The notes under the pieces: model-generated
Seen by the model: the letters and a program-made list of their open reading frames with translations, nothing else
Databases searched by the model: none
Told to the model about the DNA's origin: nothing
NCBI GenBank assembly: GCA_031769625.1
Contig: JAUIMM010002311.1
Span: forward strand, 310,001 to 374,000
Direction: 5' to 3'
Length of the DNA: 64,000 nt
DNA from: Taudactylus pleione
Taxonomy: Eukaryota > Chordata > Amphibia > Anura > Myobatrachidae
Translations under genes and position numbers: made by a program
Shown here: positions 22,801 through 35,400 of the stretch, piece by piece
Position numbering within the stretch: position 1 is the first letter of the stretch
How the letters are laid out: every line of letters starts with the position of its first letter

Positions 22801-25800
22801 GCCGAAATGCATTGAAAGCAATGGAAACAACAAAAGCGCATACTTTGTGTTATCTCCTCTTGTAGCAAACACAGACAGCTCAAAATTTCACTGGATGTGT
22901 TGAAGACCAAGACCCACAAATGTGATGTGAAATGGTTTTTCTCCCATGTTGCGTTTAAGAGAAAACAGCAAATGAACGTTTTAGGCCAAAATGCATTGAA
23001 AACAATGGAAACAACAAAAGCGCATACTTTGTGTTATCTCCTCTTGTAGCAAACACAGACAGCTCAAAATTTCACTGGATGTGTTGAAGACCAAGACCCA
23101 CAAATGTGATGTGAAATGGTTTTTCTCTCATGTTGTGTTTAAGAGAAAACAACAAATGCACGTTTTAGGCCAAAATGCACTGAAAGCAATGGAAATAACA
23201 AAAGCGCATCCTTTGTGTTATCTCCTCTTGTAGCAAACACAGACAGCTCAAAATTTCACCAGATCTGTTGAAGACCAAGACCCACAAATGTAATGTGAAA
23301 TGGTATTTCTCTCATGTTGTGTTTAAGAGAAAACTGCAATTGCACGTTTTAGGCCAAAATGCATTGAAAGCAATGGAAATAACAAAAGCGCATACTTTGT
23401 GTTATCTCCTCTTGTAGCAAACACAGACAGCTCAAAATTTCACGAGATGTGTTGAAGACCAAGACCCACAAATGTGATGTGAAATGGTTTTTCTCCCATG
23501 TTGCGTTTAAGAGGAAACAGCAATTGCTCGTTTTAGGCCAAAATGCATTGAAAGCAATGGAAACAACAAAAGCGCATACTTTGTGTTATCTCCTCTTGTA
23601 GCAAACACAGACAGCTCAAAATTTCACTGGATGTGTTGAAGACCAAGACCCACAAATGTGATGTGAAATGGTTTTTCTCCCATGTTGCTTTAAGAGAAAA
23701 CAGCAATTGCTCGTTTTAGGCCAAAATGCATTGAAAGCAATGGAAACAACAAAAGCGCATACTTGTGTTATCTCCTCTTGTAGCAAACACAGACAGCTCA
23801 AAATTTCACCAGATCTGTTGAAGACCAAGACCCATAAATGTGATGTGAAATGGTTTTTCTCTCATGTTGTGTTTAAGAGAAAACTGCAATTGCACGTTTT
23901 AGGCCAAAATGCATTGAAAGCAATGGAAATAACAAAAGCGCATACTTTGTGTTATCTCCTCTTGTAGCAAACACAGACAGCTCAAAATTTCACGAGATGT
24001 GTTGAAGACCAAGACCCACAAATGTGATGTGAAATGGTTATTCTCCCATGTTGCGTTTAAGAGAAAACAGCAATTGCTCGTTTTAGGCCAAAATGCATTG
24101 AAAGCAATGGAAACCACAAAAGCGCATACTTTGTGTTATCTCCTCTTGTAGCAAACACAGACAGCTCAAAATTTCACTGGATGTGTTGAAGACCAAGACC
24201 CACAAATGTGATGTGAAATGGTTATTCTCCCATGTTGCGTTTAAGAGAAAACAGCAATTGCTCGTTTTAGGCCAAAATGCATTGAAAGCAATGGAAACCA
24301 CAAAAGCGCATACTTTGTGTTATCTCCTCTTGTAGCAAACACAGACAGCTCAAAATTTCACTGGATGTGTTGAAGACCAAGACCCACAAATGTGATGTGA
24401 AATGGTTTTTCTCTCATGTTGTGTTTAAGAGAAAACTGCAATTGCACGTTTTAGGCCAAAATGCATTGAAAGCAATGGAAATAACAAAAGCGCATACTTT
24501 GTGTTATCTCCTCTTGTAGCAAACAGAGACAGCTCAAAATTTCACGAGATGTGTTGAAGACCAAGACCCACAAATGTGATGTGAAATGGTTATTCTCCCA
24601 TGTTGCGTTTAAGAGAAAACAGCAATTGCTCGTTTTAGGCCAAAATGCATTGAAAGCAATGGAAACAACAAAAGCGCATACTTTGTGTTATCTCCTCTTG
24701 TAGCAAACACAGACAGCTCAAAATTTCACTGGATGTGTTGAAGACCAAGACACACAAATGTGATGTGAAATGGTTTTTCTCTCATGTTGTGTTTAAGAGA
24801 AAACTGCAAATGCACGTTTTAGGCCAAAATGCATTGAAAGCAATGGAAACAACAAAAGCGCATACTTTGTGTTATCTCCTCTTGTAGCAAACACAGACAG
24901 CTCAAAATTTCACTGGATGTGTTGAAGACCAAGACCCACAAATGTGATGTGAAATGGTTTTTCTACCATGTTGTGTTTAAGAGAAAACAGCAAATGAACG
25001 TTTTAGGCCAAAATGCATTGAAAACAATGGAAACAACAAAAGCGCATACTTTGTGTTATCTCCTCTTGTAGCAAACACAGACAGCTCAAAATTTCACTGG
25101 ATGTGTTGAAGACCAAGACCCACAAATGTGATGTGAAATGGTTTTTCTCTCATGTTGTGTTTAAGAGAAAACAGCAAATGCACGTTTTAGGCCAAAATGC
25201 ACTGAAAGCAATGGAAATAACAAAAGCGCATCCTTTGTGTTATCTCCTCTTGTAGCAAACACAGACAGCTCAAAATTTCACCAGATCTGTTGAAGACCAA
25301 GACCCACAAATGTGATGTGAAATGGTTTTTCTCTCATGTTGTGTTTAAGAGTAAACTGCAATTGCACATTTTAGGCCAAAATGCATTGAAAGCAATGGAA
25401 ATAACAAAAGCGCATACTTTGTGTTATCTCCTCTTGTAGCAAACACAGACAGCTCAAAATTTCACGAGATGTGTTGAAGACCAAGACCCACAAATGTGAT
25501 GTGAAATGGTTTTTCTCCCATGTTGCGTTTAAGAGAAAACAGCAATTGCTCGTTTTAGGCCAAAATGCATTGAAAGCAATGGAAACAACAAAAGCGCATA
25601 CTTTGTGTTATCTCCTCTTGTAGCAAACACAGACAGCTCAAAATTTCACTGGATGTGTTGAAGACCAAGACCCACAAATGTGATGTGAAATGGTTTTTCT
25701 CCCATGTTGCTTTAAGAGAAAACAGCAATTGCTCGTTTTAGGCCAAAATGCATTGAAAGCAATGGAAACAACAAAAGCACATACTTTGTGTTATCTCCTC

Positions 25801-25990
25801 TTGTAGCAAACACAGACAGCTCAAAATTTCACCAGATCTGTTGAAGACCAAGACCCACAAATGTGATGTGAAATGGTTTTTCTCTCATGTTGTGTTTAAG
25901 AGAAAACTGCAATTGCATGTTTTAGGCCAAAATGCATTGAAAGCAATGGAAATAACAAAAGCGCATACTTTGTGTTATCTCCTCTTGTAG
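19887..25990 (+). repeat. Transition zone with 11-monomer spacing (about 2,024 bp)
   Basis: The haplotype cagcaaatgaacg appears here first. Its marks fall at 20947, 22971 and 24993, spaced 2,024 and 2,022 bp (11 monomers, with two one-base deletions in the second interval, near 23687 and 23763). The gccgaaat mark recurs at 19673, 20777, 21697 and 22801 (6, 5 and 6 monomers). The gcatcc form appears at 23210 and 25232, again 2,022 bp apart. Roughly 19.89-21.08 kb aligns with 21.91-23.11 kb. Private changes include ttttcggcc near 20407, caaccagag near 20477, ctccgatg near 20920 and ccaagttg near 21843. Confidence 0.75.
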
Positions 25991-28900
25991 CATACACAGA
26001 CAGCTCAAACTTTCACGAGATGTGTTGAAGACCAAGACCCACAAATGTGATGTGAAATGGTTTTTCTCCCATGTTGCGTTTAAGAGAAAACAGCAATTGC
26101 TCGTTTTAGGCCAAAATGCATTGAAAGCAATGGAAACAACAAAAGCGCATACTTTGTGTTATCTCCTCTTGTAGCAAACACAGACAGCTCAAAATTTCAC
26201 TGGATGTGTTGAAGACCAAGACCCACAAATGTGATGTGAAATGGTTTTTCTCCCATGTTGCTTTAAGAGAAAACAGCAATTGCTCGTTTTAGGCCAAAAT
26301 GCATTGAAAGCAATGGAAACAACAAAAGCGCATACTTTGTGTTATCTCCTCTTGTAGCAAACACAGACAGCTCAAAATTTCACTGGATGTGTTGAAGACC
26401 AAGACCCACAAATGTGATGTGAAATGGTTATTCTCCCATGTTGCGTTTAAGAGAAAACAGCAATTGCTCGTTTTAGGCCAAAATGCATTGAAAGCAATGG
26501 AAACCACAAAAGCGCATACTTTGTGTTATCTCCTCTTGTAGCAAACACAGACAGCTCAAAATTTCACCAGATCTGTTGAAGACCAAGACCCACAAATGTG
26601 ATGTGAAATGGTTTTTCTCTCATGTTGTGTTTAAGAGAAAACTGCAATTGCGCGTTTTAGGCCAAAATGCATTGAAAGCAATGGAAATAACAAAAGCGCA
26701 TACTTTGTGTTATCTCCTCTTGTAGCAAACACAGACAGCTCAAAATTTCACGAGATGTGTTGAAGACCAAGACCCACAAATGTGATGTGAAATGGTTATT
26801 CTCCCATGTTGCGTTTAAGAGAAAACAGCAATTGCTCGTTTTAGGCCAAAATGCATTGAAAGCAATGGAAACAACAAAAGCGCATACTTTGTGTTATCTC
26901 CTCTTGTAGCAAACACAGACAGCTCAAAATTTCACTGGATGTGTTGAAGACCAAGACCCACAAATGTGATGTGAAATGGTTATTCTCCCATGTTGCGTTT
27001 AAGAGAAAACAGCAATTGCTCGTTTTAGGCCAAAATGCATTGAAAGCAATGGAAACCACAAAAGCGCATACTTTGTGTTATCTCCTCTTGTAGCAAACAC
27101 AGACAGCTCAAAATTTCACTGGATGTGTTGAAGACCAAGACCCACAAATGTGATGTGAAATGGTTATTCTCCCATGTTGCGTTTAAGAGAAAACAGCAAT
27201 TGCTCGTTTTAGGCCAAAATCATTGAAAGCAATGGAAACAACAAAAGCGCATACTTTGTGTTATCTCCTCTTGTAGCAAACACAGACAGCTCAAAATTTC
27301 ACTGGATGTGTTGAAGACCAAGACCCACAAATGTGATGTGAAATGGGTATTCTCCCATGTTGCGTTTAAGAGAAAACAGCAATTGCTCGTTTTAGGCCAA
27401 AATGCATTGAAAACAATGGAAACAACAAAAGCGCATACTTTGTGTTATCTCCTCTTGTAGCAAACACAGACAGCTCAAAATTTCACTGGATGTGTTGAAG
27501 ACCAAGACACACAAATGTGATGTGAAATGGTTTTTCTCTCATGTTGTGTTTAAGAGAAAACTGCAAATGCACGTTTTAGGCCAAAATGCATTGAAAGCAA
27601 TGGAAATAACAAAAGCGCATACTTTGTGTTATCTCCTCTTGTAGCAAACACAGACAGCTCAAAATTTCACCAGATCTGTTGAAGACCAAGACCCACAAAT
27701 GTGATGTGAAATGGTTTTTCTCCCATGTTGCATTTAAGAGAAAACAGCAAATGAACGTTTTAGGCCAAAATGCATTGAAAACAATGGAAACAACAAAAGC
27801 GCATACTTTGTGTTATCTCCTCTTCTGGCAAACACAGACAGCTCAAAATTTCACTGGATATGTTGAAGACCAAGACCCACAAATGTGATGTGAAATGGTT
27901 TTTCTCTCATGTTGTGTTTAAGAGAAAACAGCAAATGCACGTTTTAGGCCAAAATGCATTGAAAGCAATGGAAATAACAAAAGTGCATCCTTTGTGTTAT
28001 CTCCTCTTGTAGCAAACACAGACAGCTCAAAATTTCACCAGATCTGTTGAAGACCAAGACCCACAAATGTGATGTAAAATGGTTTTTCTCTCATGTTGTG
28101 TTTAAGAGAAAACTGCAATTGCACGTTTTAGGCCAAAATGCATTGAAAAAAATGTAAATAACAAAAGCGCATACTTTGTGTTATCTCCTCTTGTAGCAAA
28201 CACAGACAGCTCAAAATTTCACGAGATGTGTTGAAGACCAAGACCCACAAATGTGATGTGAAATGGTTTTTCTCCCATGTTGCGTTTAAGAGAAAACAGC
28301 AATTGCTCGTTTTAGGCCAAAATGCATTGAAAGCAATGGAAACAACAAAAGCGCATACTTTGTGTTATCTCCTCTTGTAGCAAACACAGACAGCTCAAAA
28401 TTTCACTGGATGTGTTGAAGACCAAGACCCACAAATGTGATGTGAAATGGTTTTTCTCCCATGTTGCTTTAAGAGAAAACAGCAATTGCTCGTTTTAGGC
28501 CAAAATGCATTGAAAGCAATGGAAACAACAAAAGCGCATACTTTGTGTTATCTCCTCTTTTAGCAAACACAGACAGCTCAAAATTTCACTGGATGTGTTG
28601 AAGACCAAGACCCACAAATGTGATGTGAAATGGTTATTCTCCCATGTTGCGTTTAAGAGAAAACAGCAATTGCTCGTTTTAGGCCAAAATGCATTGAAAG
28701 CAATGGAAACCACAAAAGCGCATACTTTGTGTTATCTCCTCTTGTAGCAAACACAGACAGCTCAAAATTTCACCAGATCTGTTGAAGACCAAGACCCACA
28801 AATGTGATGTGAAATGGTTTTTCTCTCATGTTGTGTTTAAGAGAAAACTGCAATTGCACGTTTTAGGCCAAAATGCATTGAAAGCAATGGAAATAACAAA

Positions 28901-29225
28901 AGCGCATACATTGTGTTATCTCCTCTTGTAGCAAACACAGACAGCTAAAAATTTCACGAGATGTGTTGAAGACCAAGACCCACAAATGTGATGTGAAATG
29001 GTTATTCTCCCATGTTGCGTTTAAGAGAAAACAGCAATTGCTCGTTTTAGGCCAAAATGCATTGAAAGCAATGGAAACCACAAAAGCGCATACTTTGTGT
29101 TATCTCCTCTTGTAGCAAACACAGACAGCTCAAAATTTCACTGGATGTGTTGAAGACCAAGACCCACAAATGTGATGTGAAATGGTTTTTCTCTCATGTT
29201 GTGTTTAAGAGAAAACTGCAATTGC

Positions 29226-30329
29226 ACGTTTTAGGCCAAAATGCATTAAAAGCAATGGAAATAACAAAAGTGCATACTTTGTGTTATCTCCTCTTGTAGC
29301 AAACAGAAACAGCTCAAAATTTCACGAGATGTGTTGAAGACCAAGACCCACAAATGTGATGTGAAATGGTTATTCTCCCATGTTGCGTTTAAGAGAAAAC
29401 AGCAATTGCTCGTTTTAGGCCAAAATGCATTGAAAGCAATGGAAACCACAAAAGCGCATACTTTGTGTTATCTCCTCTTGTAGCAAACACAGACAGCTCA
29501 AAATTTCACTGGATGTGTTGAAGACCAAGACCCACAAATGTGATGTGAAATGGTTATTCTCCCATGTTGCGTTTAAGAGAAAACAGCAATTGCTCGTTTT
29601 AGGCCAAAATGCATTGAAAGCAATGGAAACCACAAAAGCGCATACTTTGTGTTATCTCCTCTTGTAGCAAACACAGACAGCTCAAAATTTCACTGGATGT
29701 GTTGAAGACCAAGACCCACAAATGTGATGTGAAATGGTTTTTCTCTCATGTTGTGTTTAAGAGAAAACTGCAATTGCACGTTTTAGGCCAAAATGCATTG
29801 AAAGCAATGGAAATAACAAAAGTGCATACTTTGTGTTATCTCCTCTTGTAGCAAACAGAAACAGCTCAAAATTTCACGAGATGTGTTGAAGACCAAGACC
29901 CACAAATGTGATGTGAAATGGTTATTCTCCCATGTTGCGTTTAAGAGAAAACAGCAATTGCTCGTTTTAGGCCAAAATGCATTGAAAGCAATGGAAACCA
30001 CAAAAGCGCATACTTTGTGTTATCTCCTCTTGTAGCAAACACAGACAGCTCAAAATTTCACTGGATGTGTTGAAGACCAAGACCCACAAATGTGATGTGA
30101 AATGGTTATTCTCCCATGTTGCGTTTAAGAGAAAACAGCAATTGCTCGTTTTAGGCCAAAATGCATTGAAAGCAATGGAAACCACAAAAGCGCATACTTT
30201 GTGTTATCTCCTCTTGTAGCAAACACAGACAGCTCAAAATTTCACTGGATGTGTTGAAGACCAAGACCCACAAATGTGATGTGAAATGGTTATTCTCCCA
30301 TGTTGCGTTTAAGAGAAAACAGCAATTGC
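29226..30329 (+). repeat. Local tandem 3-monomer duplication (552 bp x 2)
   Basis: The otherwise unseen mark aacagaaacagc occurs twice, near 29302 and 29854, exactly 552 bp (3 x 184) apart, in identical surroundings. The only difference noticed is gcattaaaag near 29248 against gcattgaaag in the second copy. The duplication must be younger than the private g to a change at aacagaaac. Confidence 0.85.
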
Positions 30330-33300
30330 TCGTTTTAGGCCAAAATGCATTGAAAGCAATGGAAACAACAAAAGCGCATACTTTGTGTTATCTCCTCTTG
30401 TAGCAAACACAGACAGCTCAAAATTTCACTGGATGTGTTGAAGACCAAGACCCACAAATGTGATGTGAAATGGTTATTCTCCCATGTTGCGTTTAAGAGA
30501 AAACAGCAATTGCTCGTTTTAGGCCAAAATGCATTGAAAGCAATGGAAACAACAAAAGCGCATACTTTGTGTTATCTCCTCTTGTAGCAAACACAGACAG
30601 CTCAAAATTTCACTGGATGTGTTGAAGACCAAGACACACAAATGTGATGTGAAATGGTTTTTCTCTCATGTTGTGTTTAAGAGAAAACTGCAAATGCACG
30701 TTTTAGGCCAAAATGCATTGAAAGCAATGGAAATAACAAAAGCGCATACTTTGTGTTATCTCCTCTTGTAGCAAACACAGACAGCTCAAAATTTCACTGG
30801 ATGTGTTGAAGACCAAGACCCACAAATGTGATGTGAAATGGTTTTTCTCCCATGTTGCGTTTAAGAGAAAACAGCAATTGCTCGTTTTAGGCCAAAATGC
30901 ATTGAAAGCAATGGAAACAACAAAAGTGCATACTTTGTGTTATCTCCTCTTGTAGCAAACACAGACAGCTCAAAATTTCACTGGATGTGTTGAAGACCAA
31001 GACCCACAAATGTGATGTGAAATGGTTTTTCTCTCATGTTGTGTTTAAGAGAAAACTGCAATTGCACGTTTTAGGCCAAAATGCATTGAAAGCAATGGAA
31101 ATAACAAAATTGCATACTTTGTGTTATCTCCTCTTGTAGCAAACAGAGACAGCTCAAAATTTCACGAGATGTGTTGAAGACCAAGACCCACAAATGTGAT
31201 GTGAAATGGTTATTCTCCCATGTTGCGTTTAAGAGAAAACAGCAATTGCTCGTTTTAGGCCAAAATGCATTGAAAGCAATGGAAACAACAAAAGCGCATA
31301 CTTTGTGTTATCTCCTCTTGTAGCAAACACAGACAGCTCAAAATTTCACTGGATGTGTTGAAGACCAAGACACACAAATGTGATGTGAAATGGTTTTTCT
31401 CTCATGTTGTGTTTAAGAGAAAACAGCAAATGCACGTTTTAGGCCAAAATGCATTGAAAGCAATGGAAATAACAAAAGCGCATCTTTGGGTTATCTCCTC
31501 TTGTAGCAAACACAGACAGCTCAAAATTTCACCAGATCTGTTGAAGACCAAGACCCACAAATGTGATGTAAAATGGTTTTTCTCTCATGTTGTGTTTAAG
31601 AGAAAACTGCAATTGCACGTTTTAGGCCAAAATGCATTGAAAGCAATGGAAATAACAAAAGCGCATACTTTGTGTTATCTCCTCTTGTAGCAAACACAGA
31701 CAGCTCAAAATTTCACGAGATGTGTTGAAGACCAAGACCCACAAATGTGATGTGAAATGGTTTTTCTCCCATGTTGCGTTTAAGAGAAAACAGCAATTGC
31801 TCGTTTTAGGCCAAAATGCATTGAAAGCAATGGAAACAACAAAAGCGCATACTTTGTGTTATCTCCTCTTGTAGCAAACACAGACAGCTCAAAATTTCAC
31901 TGGATGTGTTGAAGACCAAGACCCACAAATGTGATGTGAAATGGTTTTTCTCCCATGTTGCTTTAAGAGAAAACAGCAATTGCTCGTTTTAGGCCAAAAT
32001 GCATTGAAAGCAATGGAAACAACAAAAGCGCATACTTTGTGTTATCTCCTCTTGTAGCAAACACAGACAGCTCAAAATTTCACTGGATGTGTTGAAGACC
32101 AAGACCCACAAATGTGATGTCAAATGGTTATTCTCCCATGTTGCGTTTAAGAGAAAACAGCAATTGCTCGTTTTAGGCCAAAATGCATTGAAAGCAATGG
32201 AAACCACAAAAGCGCATACTTTGTGTTATCTCCTCTTGTAGCAAACACAGACAGCTCAAAATTTCACCAGATCTGTTGAAGACCAAGACCCACAAATGTG
32301 ATGTGAAATGGTTTTTCTCTCATGTTGTGTTTAAGAGAAAACTGCAATTGCACGTTTTAGGCCAAAATGCATTGAAAGCAATGGAAATAACAAAAGCGCA
32401 TACTTTGTGTTATCTCCTCTTGTAGCAAACACAGACAGCTCAAAATTTCACGAGATGTGTTGAAGACCAAGACCCACAAATGTGATGTGAAATGGTTTTT
32501 CTCCCATGTTGCGTTTAAGAGAAAACAGCAATTGCTCGTTTTAGGCCAAAATGCATTGAAAGCAATGGAAACAACAAAAGCGCATACTTTGTGTTATCTC
32601 CTCTTGTAGCAAACACAGACAGCTCAAAATTTCACGAGATGTGTTGAAGACCAAGACCCACAAATGTGATGTGAAATGGTTATTCTCCCATGTTGCGTTT
32701 AAGAGAAAACAGCAATTGCTCGTTTTAGGCCAAAATGCATTGAAAGCAATGGAAACAACAAAAGTGCATACTTTGTGTTATCTCCTCTTGTAGCAAACAC
32801 AGACAGCTCAAAATTTCACTGGATGTGTTGAAGACCAAGACCCACAAATGTGATGTGAAATGGTTATTCTCCCATGTTGCGTTTAAGAGAAAACAGCAAT
32901 TGCTCGTTTTAGGCCAAAATGCATTGAAAGCAATGGAAACCACAAAAGCGCATACTTTGTGTTATCTCCTCTTGTAGCAAACACAGACAGCTCAAAATTT
33001 CACCAGATCTGTTGAAGACCAAGACCCACAAATGTGATGTGAAATGGTTTTTCTCTCATGTTGTGTTTAAGAGAAAACTGCAATTGCACGTTTTAGGCCA
33101 AAATGCATTGAAAGCAATGGAAATAACAAAAGTGCATACTTTGTGTTATCTCCTCTTGTAGCAAACACAGACAGCTCAAAATTTCACGAGATGTGTTGAA
33201 GACCGAGACCCACAAATGTGATGTGAAATGGTTATTCTCCCATGTTGCGTTTAAGAGAAAACAGCAATTGCTTGTTTTAGGCCAAAATGCATTGAAAGCA

Positions 33301-33689
33301 ATGGAAACAACAAAAGCGCATACTTTGTGTTATCTCCTCTTGTAGCAAACACAGACAGCTCAAAATTTCACGAGATGTTTTGAAGACCAAGACCCACAAA
33401 TGTGATGTGAAATGGTTATTCTCCCATGTTGCGTTTAAGAGAAAACAGCAATTGCTCGTTTTAGGCCAAAATGCATTGAAAGCAATGGAAACAACAAAAG
33501 CGCATACTTTGTGTTATCTCCTCTTGTAGCAAACACAGACAGCTCAAAATTTCACTGGATGTGTTGAAGACCAAGACCCACAAATGTGATGTGAAATGGT
33601 TATTCTCCCATGTTGCGTTTAAGAGAAAACAGCAATTGCTCGTTTTAGGCCAAAATGCATTGAAAGCAATGGAAACCACAAAAGCGCAT

Positions 33690-35400
33690 TATTTGTGTTA
33701 TCTCCTCTTGTAGCAAACACAGACTGCTCAAAATTTCACTGGATGTGTTGAAGACCAAGACCCACAAATGTGATGTGAAATGGTTTTTCTCCCATGTTGC
33801 TTTTAGAGAAAACAGCAATTGCTCGTTTTAGGCCAAAATGCATTGAAAGCAATGGAAACAACAAAAGCGCATACTTTGTGTTATCTCCTCTTGTAGCAAA
33901 CACAGACAGCTCAAAATTTCACTGGATGTGTTGAAGACCAAGACACACAAATGTGATGTGAAATGGTTTTTCTCCCATGTTGCGTTTAAGAGAAAACAGC
34001 AATTGCTCGATTTAGGCCAAAATGCATTGAAAGCAATGGAAACCACAAAAGCGCATACTTTGTGTTATCTCCTCTTGTAGCAAACACAGACAGCTAAAAA
34101 TTTCACCAGATCTGTTGAAGACCAAGACCCACAAATGTGATGTGAAATGGTTTTTCTCTCATGTTGTGTTTAAGAGAAAACTGCAATTGCACGTTTTAGG
34201 CCAAAATGCATTGAAAGCAATGGAAATAACAAAAGCGCATACTTTGTGTTATATCCTCTTGTAGCAAACACAGACAGCTCAAAATTTCACGAGATGTGTT
34301 GAAGACCAAGACCCACAAATGTGATGTGAAATGGTTATTCTCCCATGTTGCGTTTAAGAGAAAACAGCAATTGCTCGTTTTAGGCCAAAATGCATTGAAA
34401 GCAATGGAAACAACAAAAGCGCATACTTTGTGTTATCTCCTCTTGTAGCAAACACAGACAGCTCAAAATTTCACGAGATGTGTTGAAGACCAAGACCCAC
34501 AAATGTGATGTGAAATGGTTATTCTCCCATGTTGCGTTTAAGAGAAAACAGCAATTGCTCGTTTTAGGCCAAAATGCATTGAAAGCAATGGAAACAACAA
34601 AAGCGCATACTTTGTGTTATCTCCTCTTGTAGCAAACACAGACAGCTCAAAATTTCACTGGATGTGTTGAAGACCAAGACCCACAAATGTGATGTGAAAT
34701 GGTTATTCTCCCATGTTGCGTTTAAGAGAAAACAGCAATTGCTCGTTTTAGGCCAAAATGCATTGAAAGCAATGGAAACAACAAAAGCGCATACTTTGTG
34801 TTATCTCCTCTTGTAGCAAACACAGACAGCTCAAAATTTCACGAGATGTGTTGAAGACCAAGACCCACAAATGTGATGTGAAATGGTTATTCTCCCATGT
34901 TGCGTTTAAGAGAAAACAGCAATTGCTCGTTTTAGGCCAAAATGCATTGAAAGCAATGGAAACAACAAAAGCGCATACTTTGTGTTATCTCCTCTTGTAG
35001 CAAACACAGACAGCTCAAAATTTCACTGGATGTGTTGAAGACCAAGACCCACAAATGTGATGTGAAATGGTTATTCTCCCATGTTGCGTTTAAGAGAAAA
35101 CAGCAATTGCTCGTTTTAGGCCAAAATGCATTGAAAGCAATGGAAACCACAAAAGCGCATTATTTGTGTTATCTCCTCTTGTAGCAAACACAGACTGCTC
35201 AAAATTTCACTGGATGTGTTGAAGACCAAGACCCACAAATGTGATGTGAAATGGTTTTTCTCCCATGTTGCTTTAAGAGAAAACAGCAATTGCTCGTTTT
35301 AGGCCAAAATGCATTGAAAGCAATGGAAACAACAAAAGCGCATACTTTGTGTTATCTCCTCTTGTAGCAAACACAGACAGCTCAAAATTTCACTGGATGT
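33690..35400 (+). repeat. 8-monomer HOR repeat (about 1,471 bp) sharing 'gcattattt'
   Basis: The rare forms gcattatttg (33690 and 35161) and agactgctc (about 33725 and 35196) recur 1,471 bp apart (8 x 184 minus 1). A third rare form, ctcgattta, recurs at 34010 and 35480. The copies differ by a t/a change at the gcttttag/gctttaag site near 33803 and a T deletion near 35403. Confidence 0.8.

Larger units (their letters stand above)
25991..35400 (+). repeat. Right-domain mosaic array, first part
   Basis: Satellite only. HOR spacing is mixed: 12 monomers between near-identical segments starting about 26289 and 28495 (2,206 bp), 15 monomers between ccagatctg marks at about 28773 and 31533, and 3-, 4- and 8-monomer steps elsewhere. 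Single-copy oddities are a G deletion in aaaatcattg near 27221, tcttctggc near 27825, a run of seven A with gtaaataac near 28150, ctcttttagc near 28560, and a deletion plus substitution in gcatctttggg near 31483. Confidence 0.85.

Noticed and set aside
23668..23967. 99-residue plus-strand open frame with an ATG
   Set aside because: It exists because of two one-base deletions (gttgcttt near 23687 and catacttg near 23763) that swap frames past the usual stops. It is satellite sequence.
31355..31690. 111-residue plus-strand open frame, the longest in the window
   Set aside because: It uses a GTG start and is lengthened by a deletion and substitution at gcatctttggg near 31483. No independent evidence of coding.
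31355..31690. Plus-strand translation resembling a C2H2 zinc finger (HKCDV...F...L.LH)
   Set aside because: The second cysteine and second histidine are missing at the required spacing, and the 184-bp period cannot keep fingers in one frame. The likeness is accidental.
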